Assembly (NCBI GenBank): GCA_031401815.1
Contig: JANNRW010000082.1
Location: 1 to 39,163, forward strand
From: JANNRW01 sp031401815
GTDB taxonomy: Bacteria; Desulfobacterota; Desulfuromonadia; Geobacterales; DSM-12255
Reading direction: 5' to 3'
Length of the DNA: 39,163 nucleotides
The position numbers were made by a program, and so were the translations under genes. Below the pieces are notes generated by a model. That model made no database searches, had not been told where the DNA came from, and saw only the letters and a list, made by a program, of their open reading frames with translations. Shown here in pieces: positions 16,829 to 25,074 of the stretch (positions are counted from its first letter, which is position 1; every line of letters begins with the position of its first letter).

Positions 16829-17524
16829 TCAGAAGAGATCCGGCTCAAGTGGTCTGTTTACAAAAGTATTTATGAATCTGATCCTTGTGAAGTCGCGATC
16901 TTTTTCATGAACTTCAACTGTACGTACATATCTGCCATCAGGATTGAAGGTAATAAGCAGATGGTCAAGAAATCCGGCAGTAGCAGGTGAAAGCGGTTCC
17001 AGCCTGAGCGAGACAGGCGATTCAGAGAGGAGAGTGATACGGTACTCCCTCTGCAAGCGGGCAAAATCAGCTCTTGCCCAGGCAAAAAGCTGGTCAGACA
17101 CAAGTTTCATGACCGGCTCCCGGTTGATATCAAAAGTCTCGGAGCGGCCACTCCGTGAGTGCCAGCGTCTCCCCTTGTCGCCACTTAGAACAAAACCGGA
17201 GGCAACCGGAGAGAGAAGCTCCCAGCGCAGCTGATCAGGCTTGCTGAAATTGAAACGCCCTTTGGAAACAAGCGGAGTCTTGAACATGGCCAGATGTTTC
17301 TCCTGAACAAAATCGCTGGTAAGCGTTTTTACCTCTGCTGCACTTTTTTCCAGCCTCGTAAAGAGTGCAGGGGGGGGAGAGAGCTTTGTCTCAGCAGGAG
17401 CAAAAGAGACTAAAGTTGTAACTGCGAGGGTGATAAATATTGATGCACTAGCAAAAAGTCTTTTCCCCCTCCCTTGACGGGAGGGGGTCAGGGGGTGGGT
17501 GAAGCTGCAATCTACTGATGTCAT
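16829..17524 (-). CDS. LolA-like outer-membrane lipoprotein carrier
   Basis: This is a 231-residue exported protein of the LolA/LolB superfamily. It has a signal sequence (ASASIFITLAVTTLVSFAPAE) followed by the characteristic pattern VKTLTSDFVQEKHLAMFKTPLVSKGRFNFSKPDQLRWEL, cited here only as a family pattern, and a C-terminal beta sheet. It should carry a hydrophobic product or lipoprotein through the periplasm, next to the MMPL exporter. As with the lipoprotein gene, no start codon exists between the repeat and the signal sequence. The ATG at 17524 in the repeat spacer, preceded by GGGGGGAAGGTGCC, is the only good start, and gives a translated-repeat N-region (CSFTHPLTPSRQGRG). Confidence 0.82.
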   Translation of the reverse strand: MTSVDCSFTHPLTPSRQGRGKRLFASASIFITLAVTTLVSFAPAETKLSPPPALFTRLEKSAAEVKTLTSDFVQEKHLAMFKTPLVSKGRFNFSKPDQLRWELLSPVASGFVLSGDKGRRWHSRSGRSETFDINREPVMKLVSDQLFAWARADFARLQREYRITLLSESPVSLRLEPLSPATAGFLDHLLITFNPDGRYVRTVEVHEKDRDFTRIRFINTFVNRPLEPDLF

Positions 17525-17603
17525 GGCACCTTCCCCCCCACCCTAACCCTCCCCCGCCAGGGGGGAGGGGACTTTTTCTTGAGAATTTGCGAACGTATCA
17601 ATA
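17440..17603. repeat. GC-rich palindromic element, copy 4, best-formed copy
   Basis: The left outer end TTGATGCACTAGCAAAAAG and right outer end GAGAATTTGCGAACGTATCA are imperfect inverted repeats (14 of about 20 bases). Inside lie the GC-rich arms 17463-17500 and 17531-17571. The total is about 160 bp with nested hairpins and no coding capacity of its own, like a non-autonomous or REP/BIME-type element. On the minus strand its spacer supplies the likely start of the LolA-like gene. Confidence 0.85.
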
Positions 17604-17628
17604 TAGGCATCCTTATATGCATTATCAC

Positions 17629-18081
17629 TTATGCTCCGCTTTTTGAGCCGTCATTAACCAGCCAGAGCTTGATGGAGCCTGAGGCAATAATTTCTTCAGC
17701 AGCGTATATCTCCCCTTCGACAACGGAAAAACCTTCAAAGGAGCCAACAGTCCTGATATTGATGGTCAGCTTATCCCCGGCATATGCCTGACCTGAAAAG
17801 CTGAACCTGCGAATACCGACCAGATAACCCTCCTGAACCGGTTTGCCGTTTATAAGATCCTCATACCCCTTTACAGTGGCGTACCCCTGGGCAAGCATTT
17901 CAACAAGCGCCACTTCGCAGAGCTCACCTTTGCTGTTCGCCAGTATCGAGTCAGAAGCAAGAGATGCCTCCACAACTCCAGAGCTTGACTCAAAGCTTAA
18001 AAGCCGATCCACAAGAAGCATCGGAGGGCGGTGAGGGATAAGTTTTTCTGCCGACATCGGCAGAGTTAGATCGATGTTCAT
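17629..18081 (-). CDS. Hotdog 3-hydroxyacyl-ACP dehydratase (ApeP-like)
   Basis: This is a 150-residue hotdog protein with the segment LIPHRPPMLLVDRLL, a hallmark of the dehydratases found in aryl polyene and related type II PKS clusters, and a central helix region ELCEVALVEMLAQGYATVKGYE. It should act with the FabZ-like protein at 13223-13606 on 3-hydroxyacyl-ACP intermediates. The ATG at 18081 begins MNIDLTLPMSAEKL. It lies between the ammonia-lyase gene and the LolA-like gene, bounded by repeats on both sides. Confidence 0.83.
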   Translation of the reverse strand: MNIDLTLPMSAEKLIPHRPPMLLVDRLLSFESSSGVVEASLASDSILANSKGELCEVALVEMLAQGYATVKGYEDLINGKPVQEGYLVGIRRFSFSGQAYAGDKLTINIRTVGSFEGFSVVEGEIYAAEEIIASGSIKLWLVNDGSKSGA

Positions 18082-18094
18082 GCAAGCACCAATT

Positions 18095-18231
18095 AGTATT
18101 CAGTAGTCAGGAGTCAGGTGTCAGTAATAAAAAACAGCAGTCATTGGTCAGGGGTCAGTTGTCAGTAGAAAAACTTGGTGTGACCGGTTTATGCCTCTAT
18201 GCTGACCCCTGACCCCTGAATACTGACTACT
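18095..18231. repeat. Inverted GTCAGGGGTCAG-type repeat
   Basis: The left part AGTATTCAGTAGTCAGGAG and TCAGGTGTCAG, a middle part GGTCAGGGGTCAGTTGTCAG, and the inverted right part CTGACCCCTGACCCCTGAAT followed by ACTGACTACT form a long imperfect hairpin. It occupies the gap between the ammonia-lyase and dehydratase genes. This is a third repeat type, unrelated to the GC-rich elements. Confidence 0.75.
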
Positions 18232-18237
18232 CTCAGT

Positions 18238-19821
18238 TCAATAATATCTCCCCAGATCATCGAAAATCTGACTGGAAAAGAGGAGCTTCCTGAATTTCAC
18301 CAGGTCGTCATGGAAAACTCGGCTGTTGTCATACAGGGTAAATTCCCTGTTCAGGATTTCGTAAATACGGCGGGTTCCGTTGCCAAGACGATCAGCATTA
18401 CGAAATGAGAGTGCCTGTAGATCAGCAAGAACTTCAAGAGTTACTACATGCTTGGCATTACTCACTGACTTGAACGCCTTACGGGCGGCAACTGTTCCCA
18501 TGCTTACCACATCCTGGTTGGATGCGTTGCAGGAGATGGAGTTGGTGCTTACCGGATTTGAGAGCTGCCGGTTTTCCGCAGTTGTAGAGGTTGCCAGGTA
18601 CTGTGCCCCCATAAAACCCATGGTCAGTCCCAATGTGCCGGGTATGAGGAATTCGGGCAGACCTTCATTGAGATTACGGTCGAGAAACTTGTTGGTTCTT
18701 CTTTCGGAAATATTACAGAGGGTGGCCATTGCCATGCAGAGCATATCCATGGTGAACCCGATGCTCTGACCGTGAAAATTGCCGCCATGGATGACCTTTT
18801 TCTTGTCCGGAATGATGATCGGATTATCGTTCGAGGAGTTTGCTTCGGTCTCAACAACCCGCCAGGCAAAGTCGATTGCTTCGCTAACCGGAGCGAGCAC
18901 CTGGGGGGTACATCTGATGGAGTAGACATCCTGAACATTTATGCTGGTTTCATAGACCGGCCCGTCAGTCTCCTGCTGCCGAATCAGGTCGTGCATGTTG
19001 CTTCTGAGAGTAATGTTTCCCGACCCGTCGTAGAGCCTCCTGATGGTCTCTGCAATTTCCATCTGTCCTGGATGAGGTTTGACCAGGTGAAGGTCTTCAT
19101 CAAAGGCATCATCAATCCCGCCAAAAATTTCCAGGGCAAACGCGCCGGTAACACAGCTGACTCGAAGCAGTTTTTTAGCACCGAACAGGGCAAAGGCTGC
19201 CAGGGCAGTCATGGCGCTGGTGCCGTTCATAAGAGCGATACCCTCCTTGAAGCTCAGGCGAAACGGGGTAATTCCGAGCGAAGAAAATATTTCAGCAGTA
19301 CTGCTCAGCTCGTTTTTGTAGTAGGAGCGCCCTTCGCCAATTATGGCAAGTGAGAGATGTGCAAGGTGAATGAGGTCTCCTGAAGCTCCGACACTGCCGC
19401 ATTCGGGTATGTACGGGGCGATCCCCCTGTTGACCATCTCTTTCATGAATTCAAGAAGCTCAATTCTGACCCCGCTGTACCCTTTTACCAGGGTATTGAG
19501 CCTAACCGCCATGATTGCAATAGATATATATGGTTTCAGAGGATCGCCAAGACCAGCGGCGTGGCTCCGGATGAGGTTGACCTGAAGCGCCTCAATTTCA
19601 CTATCCTGAATTATCTTGTTGCACATCGGACCAAAGGAGGTGTTGACACCGTAAATGACACGCTTGGCTGCTACCTCCTCCTCAAGAAACAGGCGGCTTG
19701 CGCGGCAACGATCAAGTGCTTCGGGATCAAGGGCAACCTGTTTATCACCTACACCGATAGCGACAATATCTTCAATTGTCAGGTCATTTCCGTTTAATAC
19801 TACTGTGGGACGATTTGTCAT
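18238..19821 (-). CDS. Aromatic amino acid ammonia-lyase (HAL/TAL/PAL family)
   Basis: This is a 527-residue MIO-dependent lyase. The self-cyclising triad Ala146-Ser147-Gly148 lies in CGSVGASGDL, the catalytic Tyr58 in IYGVNTSFGP, and the substrate-pocket pair Ser86-His87 in LIRSHAAG. In this family His at that position fits histidine or tyrosine better than phenylalanine. With the neighbouring ligase it most likely deaminates tyrosine to 4-coumarate as the aryl starter, as in flexirubin-type clusters; histidine catabolism is unlikely because no hut genes are present. The start ATG follows AAGGAAGACCCTCC. It is the usual length for the family. Confidence 0.9.
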   Translation of the reverse strand: MTNRPTVVLNGNDLTIEDIVAIGVGDKQVALDPEALDRCRASRLFLEEEVAAKRVIYGVNTSFGPMCNKIIQDSEIEALQVNLIRSHAAGLGDPLKPYISIAIMAVRLNTLVKGYSGVRIELLEFMKEMVNRGIAPYIPECGSVGASGDLIHLAHLSLAIIGEGRSYYKNELSSTAEIFSSLGITPFRLSFKEGIALMNGTSAMTALAAFALFGAKKLLRVSCVTGAFALEIFGGIDDAFDEDLHLVKPHPGQMEIAETIRRLYDGSGNITLRSNMHDLIRQQETDGPVYETSINVQDVYSIRCTPQVLAPVSEAIDFAWRVVETEANSSNDNPIIIPDKKKVIHGGNFHGQSIGFTMDMLCMAMATLCNISERRTNKFLDRNLNEGLPEFLIPGTLGLTMGFMGAQYLATSTTAENRQLSNPVSTNSISCNASNQDVVSMGTVAARKAFKSVSNAKHVVTLEVLADLQALSFRNADRLGNGTRRIYEILNREFTLYDNSRVFHDDLVKFRKLLFSSQIFDDLGRYY

Positions 19822-19867
19822 GGAGGGTCTTCCTTGTCAATTTTAATTTATCGGGTATTGAAACCAA

Positions 19868-19951
19868 TCCCCCTCCTGACCTCCCCCTTGAAGGGGGAGG
19901 CAACAGATAAATCCCCTCCCTCTCAGGGGGAGGGTTAGGGTGGGGGTGGGG
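19868..19951. repeat. GC-rich palindromic element, shorter variant
   Basis: Two nested hairpins, CCTCCCCCTTGAAGGGGGAGG and CCCCTCCCTCTCAGGGGGAGGG, lie side by side and are followed by TTAGGGTGGGGGTGGGG. The sequence belongs to the same family as copies 1-4 but lacks their outer ends and long spacer. It sits between the ligase and lyase genes. Confidence 0.7.
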
Positions 19952-19959
19952 TTAACTGA

Positions 19960-21309
19960 TTATTTAGCTGTGGAGATCAAATTATCCTTTTCCACTCGGT
20001 AATCAAAAAAAGTTACCGGTTTCCGCTTGTTCTCCTGCAAGGTCTTCTCCAGCACCTCTTCGGGCTTTACCAGGCAGACTTCAGGTTTTACCCGGATGGT
20101 TGCGGAAACAAGCTCAGCAATATGTTCAGCTGTAATACTGTTGTCAGCAACACCAACAACAACCCTGATCCTGTCGCTTAGCTCAAAATCGCCAAATACC
20201 TCAATGTAATACCCCTTGACCTCTTTAATCCCCTGAAGAGCAGAGAAGATTGCAGGGGGGTAAACAGTTGTTCCACGGTATTTCAGCATCTGGGACTTTC
20301 TGCCGACTATCGGGCCAAGGCGAGGAGTCTTTCGACCGCAAGGGCAGGGGGTGTCATGAATGACGGCAATATCGCCGGTTTTGAAGCGTATCAGCGGCAT
20401 ACCGGTTACCTGGAGTGGAGTAGCCACGACTTCACCATACTCTCCGGGAGAAAGAACCCTGTTGTCATCGGAAATTATCTCTATAAGAGCCAGGTCAGGC
20501 CGCAGATGCCCTCCTGTGCCATGGTCGCAGTCGGTGAATGCTGTTGCCATTTCAGTGCTGGCATAGGTACCGAAAAGCTGACTTTTCCAGCAGGCTGAAA
20601 GCCTGGTGCCAAGAGTTGAGAGGCCTAGATCAGTATTTCTGACCGGCTCGCCGATACAGATCAGTTTACTGATCCCAAAGAGAGCCGGATCGCTGTTTTC
20701 CTGAATGAACCGCTCTCCAGCCGCAAGGAGCAGGGTAGGGACACCGACAATCACTGTTGGTCTGCTGATTCTGATCAGTTCCATCAACTGTGCGACGCTA
20801 CAGGAGCCACCCCTCACTACAGTTGCGCCGATGCGGTTTAATCCGAGGAGATATGCGTACCCGGCCATGAAACAGCGATCAATGGAGGCTGCAATAAGGA
20901 CACGGTCACCCCTTGAGATACCTGCGCCCCTGAAAGAGAGCTCTTCATTATAACCGAGTCTGTCCAGATCATTGAGGCTCTGAAGCATTGCAACAGGTTT
21001 GCCGGTAGTCCCTGAAGTGAGACAGAAGTCAACAATTTCATGCTGAGGCAGTGCGAGAAAGTCTGGATGATCTTTTTCCAGATCACTTTTAGTGGTAAAT
21101 GGAATGGTCGCAATGTCAGCTGCTGATCCATTGAATTCGCCCATTGGCAGTTCACCGAGCTGACGTCGGTAAAAAGGAGAGTTTGTATAAGCATATCCGA
21201 TATGCTGTCGTAGAAGACGCTGCTGGATGACAAGAGTCTCTTCAGGAGGGAGATAATCAAGAGCCACCCCTTTTGCAACATCAAAATTACTTGGTGCTGT
21301 TCCGGTCAT
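19960..21309 (-). CDS. PaaK-like AMP-forming aryl/acyl ligase
   Basis: This is a 449-residue adenylate-forming enzyme close to phenylacetate-CoA ligases. It contains the ATP-binding loop LTSGTTGKP, the YASTEM motif, FKTGDIA and a C-terminal subdomain ending with conserved Lys residues (ENKRKPVTF). A Cys-rich CPCGRKTP segment is as in PaaK relatives. It probably activates the lyase product (for example 4-coumarate) for loading onto CoA or an ACP. I use the ATG at 21309, which shares TGATG with the acyltransferase stop and has AGAAGAG at the right distance; an ATG two codons upstream is possible. Confidence 0.87.
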   Translation of the reverse strand: MTGTAPSNFDVAKGVALDYLPPEETLVIQQRLLRQHIGYAYTNSPFYRRQLGELPMGEFNGSAADIATIPFTTKSDLEKDHPDFLALPQHEIVDFCLTSGTTGKPVAMLQSLNDLDRLGYNEELSFRGAGISRGDRVLIAASIDRCFMAGYAYLLGLNRIGATVVRGGSCSVAQLMELIRISRPTVIVGVPTLLLAAGERFIQENSDPALFGISKLICIGEPVRNTDLGLSTLGTRLSACWKSQLFGTYASTEMATAFTDCDHGTGGHLRPDLALIEIISDDNRVLSPGEYGEVVATPLQVTGMPLIRFKTGDIAVIHDTPCPCGRKTPRLGPIVGRKSQMLKYRGTTVYPPAIFSALQGIKEVKGYYIEVFGDFELSDRIRVVVGVADNSITAEHIAELVSATIRVKPEVCLVKPEEVLEKTLQENKRKPVTFFDYRVEKDNLISTAK

Positions 21310-22106
21310 CAGCATAGCTCTTCTCTCATCTTTTGAATCTCAGTCGCCATAAGGTTATGTACATATCTTCTCATTTTAATATGAGGCATAGACCCTGAAA
21401 ATGTTTCCGGGTAAACCGGCGAGAGTGCTTTTAAAATGATATTTGCCGGGTGAAGACGAAAATGACCTGGCGGAAGGAGTCTGTCAGTCCCTGTTATGCA
21501 GAGTGGTACAATCGGAATCCCTGTCTCCACTGCAAGACGAAAAGCTCCGGATTGAAACTGTTGAATATCGCCGTTACGGCTTCTGTGCCCTTCCGGAAAA
21601 AAGAGTACGCCTGCATTATCTGAAAAAACTCTCCTGCATATCTCAAGGGTCTCCTCCCAGCTGATGCTCTCGACATCAAGGTAATCTGCCAGACGCATGA
21701 ATCTTGAGTACCAGAACATCCTGAAGGGCCATGCGCCAACAGCAAAAGCCATGTCGAAAAACGGGAGGGCAGACATGAAATAACTGTCGAAAAAAGAGAG
21801 GTGATTAACCACAAGGATGCAGGGGTGTTGTATCTTGTCCAGATCTCTCCTTTCAATCGAGATAAAGGGGGAGGCGATGACCAGCATGCCGCGACCATGG
21901 ATTCGAATGATAAACCTGACTATGCGGGGCGTTTTCCAGCCTGTTGACAGCTTGCAGAGAAAAAATGCGAGTGGTGAAGCTAAAAGCCCGATCACTACCC
22001 ATAAGAACATCAACGGGTAGAAGCTTATAGTAAGAAAGAGTGACTGAAGCGGTTTCTCCACTCTTGAATCGGAAACAGTCTGACTTTTGTGACGGACTCT
22101 GGTCAT
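21309..22106 (-). CDS. PlsC-like 1-acyl-glycerol-phosphate acyltransferase homologue
   Basis: This is a 265-residue acyltransferase with the NHLSFFDSYF segment (H-x4-D) and FFPEGHRSR (the EGxR motif), both complete, plus an N-terminal hydrophobic region (about residues 22-55). It should transfer an acyl or aryl-polyenoyl group from ACP or CoA to a lipid or alcohol acceptor. The ATG directly follows the stop of the ACP gene's neighbour region without a gap (ACP stop TAA at 22107-22109 abuts on the same strand downstream order), so the ligase, acyltransferase and ACP genes are packed together. In aryl polyene clusters such an enzyme anchors the polyene to the membrane. Confidence 0.85.
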   Translation of the reverse strand: MTRVRHKSQTVSDSRVEKPLQSLFLTISFYPLMFLWVVIGLLASPLAFFLCKLSTGWKTPRIVRFIIRIHGRGMLVIASPFISIERRDLDKIQHPCILVVNHLSFFDSYFMSALPFFDMAFAVGAWPFRMFWYSRFMRLADYLDVESISWEETLEICRRVFSDNAGVLFFPEGHRSRNGDIQQFQSGAFRLAVETGIPIVPLCITGTDRLLPPGHFRLHPANIILKALSPVYPETFSGSMPHIKMRRYVHNLMATEIQKMREELC

Positions 22107-22370
22107 TTATACCTGTTTCTCTGATTCCCGCTTCTTGTTGATAACAAAAGTGTGGATATCTCCCAGAGTTCTGATCTTCAGGATAGCCTCCTCCTCCCGG
22201 ATCTTGAAGCTGAAAGCTGCTTCAAGAACAATTACCAGGTCTACAATATCAAGGCTGTCAAGTCCCATCTCCTCAAAAAGTGATGTTTTAGGTGAGAGGG
22301 TATCCTGATCAAGTTCAAACTCCTTGGCAATAGAGCTGTTTATGAGTTCTATGATCTCCTGGTCTGTCAT
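22107..22370 (-). CDS. Acyl carrier protein, aryl polyene module
   Basis: This is an 87-residue ACP with Ser39 in the attachment motif MGLDSLDIVDL. It is joined to the KS gene upstream by a 4-base ATGA overlap and followed with no gap by the acyltransferase gene. It is clearly different in sequence from the ACP at 5289-5546, so the two ACPs probably serve different steps or modules, for example starter loading versus chain extension. Confidence 0.92.
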   Translation of the reverse strand: MTDQEIIELINSSIAKEFELDQDTLSPKTSLFEEMGLDSLDIVDLVIVLEAAFSFKIREEEAILKIRTLGDIHTFVINKKRESEKQV

Positions 22371-23599
22371 TTACTGTATCTCCTTAAAATTATGGATGAG
22401 TTTACGCCACCCAAGGCAAAGTTGTTCTTAATCAATATGTTTACAGGTGTATGGGTAAGCTCCTGAATATGTTGAATCTGACTGCACAACGGATCGATGT
22501 TTTCCAGGTTATTAGTGGGGAGAAGATAGTTGTTTCTGAGCATTTCAATACAGGCTGCCAGTTCAAGGGTTCCACTTGCTGCCATGGCATGACCAAGATG
22601 ACCTTTGAGGCTGCTGGCAGGTACGCTCCCACCGAATACAGAAAAAATAGCTTCACTTTCAGCTATGTCTCCAAGCTCGGTCGCTGTTGCATGGGCATTA
22701 ACATAATCTACTTCAGAAGGGAGAACCCCTGCGTCTTTAAGAGCAAGACGCATGCACTCTGCAATGTTGACAGTATTGGGGTTGGCAATACTTGCCGGAT
22801 CCGAAGTGGTGGCAAAGCCGGTAATCTCGGCCAGAATGGTTGCATTGCGATCAAGAGCAGAGTCAAGAGATTCAAGCAGCAAAATGCCACTCCCTTCTGC
22901 ACAGACAACTCCGTCCCGGTCACGGTCAAAGGGGCGGGGTGTTTTTGAGGGGGTGTCATTGAAATTTGTTGAAGCTGCATTCATTATGTCAAATGTTGCC
23001 GAAGTAAGTGGGTGAAATTCATCAGCACCCCCGCATAACATGAAATCCTGCTTCCCCATGGCGATCATCTCGGAGGCGTAACCAACTGCCTGGCAGCTCG
23101 TCGAACATGCTGACGAAGGTGATAGAATCCGACCGGTTATGCCGAGAGTCTGGGCAACATTGGCTGCGCAGCTATGGTTCATGATGTGAAAAAAGAGAGT
23201 TGACTTCATCCGCTCAAGACTGTTGTCAATGCTGAAATCGCGGAAAAACTCCTGCATGGTCTGCGGGCTTCCGACTGTAGAGCCGATAGAGACACCGACT
23301 CTACCCCCTGTTAGCTGCTCCTCTGTCAACCCCCCTTGATTTGCGGCATCACGAGCTGCAAGTGTTGCAAAGACAGACATGCTGGACATGGAGCGCCGGA
23401 ATTTTCTTGGAATCTCCATGGGATCGACACCTTGAACAAGAGCAGCGACCCTGGTTCTCATCCCGGTTATTTCAGCAAGTTCGGGAACGTTGATTACACC
23501 GCTTCTCCCTTCAAGAAGCCCGTTCATCAAGTTGCTGACCCCCCGTCCAAATGGGGAGATTATCCCGATACCGGTTATTACAACCCGTTTTAACTGCAT
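22367..23599 (-). CDS. Beta-ketoacyl-ACP synthase (FabF/ApeR-like)
   Basis: This is a 410-residue KS with Cys165 (PSSACSTS), His303 (NAHATAT) and His337 (GHLGHAMAASG), so it is a complete condensing enzyme. The HATAT rather than HGTGT motif is shared with the KS at 25074-26291 and with stand-alone KSs of aryl polyene clusters. It has no adjacent CLF. It overlaps the FAD oxidoreductase gene by 10 bases and the ACP gene by 4. It may start chains or condense the aryl starter with malonyl-ACP. Confidence 0.9.
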   Translation of the reverse strand: MQLKRVVITGIGIISPFGRGVSNLMNGLLEGRSGVINVPELAEITGMRTRVAALVQGVDPMEIPRKFRRSMSSMSVFATLAARDAANQGGLTEEQLTGGRVGVSIGSTVGSPQTMQEFFRDFSIDNSLERMKSTLFFHIMNHSCAANVAQTLGITGRILSPSSACSTSCQAVGYASEMIAMGKQDFMLCGGADEFHPLTSATFDIMNAASTNFNDTPSKTPRPFDRDRDGVVCAEGSGILLLESLDSALDRNATILAEITGFATTSDPASIANPNTVNIAECMRLALKDAGVLPSEVDYVNAHATATELGDIAESEAIFSVFGGSVPASSLKGHLGHAMAASGTLELAACIEMLRNNYLLPTNNLENIDPLCSQIQHIQELTHTPVNILIKNNFALGGVNSSIILRRYSK

Positions 23600-25074
23600 T
23601 CTTTAAGTCCTTTTCTGAGCTGTTCATGCCCCAGAATATTTCCGCAAGCAATGAACGCAGAAAGTGCTGCACCAAGGATGCCCGGAGAGACAATTGCCTG
23701 ACCGGCCAGAAACAGACCTTTTACCCTGGTTACAGGAAATGGGTTGTGCTGACCTGCCATATGCTTTACCCCGTACAGACCTCCAAGAGGTGTATTGTTG
23801 AAATCCCTCACAGTAAGGGGGGTAGATCCTTCAGTATATACCATTGTCCCGGCAAGTTCAGGACAAAAAGAGTCAATATGATGCCTGAGACGCAAAATAA
23901 TGTCATTTTTAAAAGTCCTGTATGCATCAGGACGTTTACCGGTGACCGAGTCTCCCCATGCAGCTGTCTGTTTGAACTGGGCAGGAGAGATGCCGATAAA
24001 CCCCATGGGATCGCACCCTTTCCCTTTATAGGCTGCTGTCAGGTAAAGCATGCTCTCTTCAGGTGTACGGCCTCCCAGGCTGCCAATACTCTCTATGTCC
24101 GGGAGGAGGAAGAGGTTGGCTCCAGCTAGAAAAGGGAGTTTTCGGTCAGAAACCGCATAGATCATATAGGCAGAGATGGTCTCCTGAAGCCCCTGGATAC
24201 GATTTCTGTAAGCTGGCCGGAAGATGTTATCAGGGAGCATCTCCAGCATCGCTTCAGGGTGGACGGTAGAGATGCAGCCCGAGCAGGCGAGTTCTACTCC
24301 ATCATGGAGTCTTACTCCGGAGACCCCTCCGTCTGATACTGTAATATCGGTGACTCCGGAGTTGCAGTAGATATCTACACCCAACTCCTTCAGGCGGGCA
24401 TCAAATCCGTTTGCCAGAGATAGGCCGCCACCACGAATCCCGGTTGCCGACTGGTAATAGTTACCTACTATGCAGGCGTGTTGGGAGAAACGGACTTCAG
24501 AAGGGGGGACTCCGTACAGAACAGAGTGCATCGAGAGCAGTGTCTTGAGAAGTCTGTTGTCTGTAAGTGCGTCAAGTGTCTCCTGGAGGGAGGTGTCATC
24601 CAACCCCTGAAGGAGGCTGGTTTCGCTGAAATCGAGATCAAGGTTAAGATATGGGACAAAAGAGCAGGCTGTTCTTACCTTTTGAAAATATTTATCAATT
24701 GCTCCGCTCTCGTCAGGAAATTCAGTTTTGAGTCTCTCCGTTATCAGATCATATCCGGTCGGGAAGCGGAATTCATACCCATCCCTGATGGTGCGAAAGA
24801 TGTCAAAACCCTCTTCACGAAATGAAAAAGTGGTCAGTTTATCTTCAACTCCGAGATAACGAAAAATAATGTCCAGCAGCTCCCCTTTCCCTAGAGCGCC
24901 GCTATAGTGAAAACCGGTGTCGAAATGAACCCCCTGGCGGGTAAAACCTCTGAGCAAGGGGGCAATATGTGGCGATTTTTCGACCAGTGCAACATGATAA
25001 CCTGATTTGGCAAGAAGAAGGGCGGATACAAGGCCGGAAACCCCTGCACCGATAACTGCGTAGTCGTACTTCAT
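23590..25074 (-). CDS. CrtI/retinol-saturase-like FAD-dependent oxidoreductase
   Basis: This is a 494-residue flavoprotein of the phytoene desaturase/CrtISO family. It has the N-terminal dinucleotide-binding motif VIGAGVSGLVSALLLAKSG, the HFDTGFHYSG segment, and the C-terminal FAD-binding GLFLAGQAIVSPGILGAALS. Family members desaturate, isomerise or saturate conjugated polyene chains. Here it could set the geometry or oxidation level of the aryl polyene. The ATG at 25074 shares TGATG with the upstream KS. CrtI-like proteins are also reported in gene sets proposed for ladderane lipids (from memory). Confidence 0.85.
   Translation of the reverse strand: MKYDYAVIGAGVSGLVSALLLAKSGYHVALVEKSPHIAPLLRGFTRQGVHFDTGFHYSGALGKGELLDIIFRYLGVEDKLTTFSFREEGFDIFRTIRDGYEFRFPTGYDLITERLKTEFPDESGAIDKYFQKVRTACSFVPYLNLDLDFSETSLLQGLDDTSLQETLDALTDNRLLKTLLSMHSVLYGVPPSEVRFSQHACIVGNYYQSATGIRGGGLSLANGFDARLKELGVDIYCNSGVTDITVSDGGVSGVRLHDGVELACSGCISTVHPEAMLEMLPDNIFRPAYRNRIQGLQETISAYMIYAVSDRKLPFLAGANLFLLPDIESIGSLGGRTPEESMLYLTAAYKGKGCDPMGFIGISPAQFKQTAAWGDSVTGKRPDAYRTFKNDIILRLRHHIDSFCPELAGTMVYTEGSTPLTVRDFNNTPLGGLYGVKHMAGQHNPFPVTRVKGLFLAGQAIVSPGILGAALSAFIACGNILGHEQLRKGLKECS

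Noticed and set aside
18238..19821. Histidine utilisation (hutH) gene
   Set aside because: The family fits, but the neighbours are a ligase, dehydratases and KSs and no other hut gene is present, so an aryl-starter role is more likely.
1425..19951. Possible CRISPR array from repeated GC-rich units
   Set aside because: The repeats are kilobases apart and palindromic, with no regular spacers and no cas genes.
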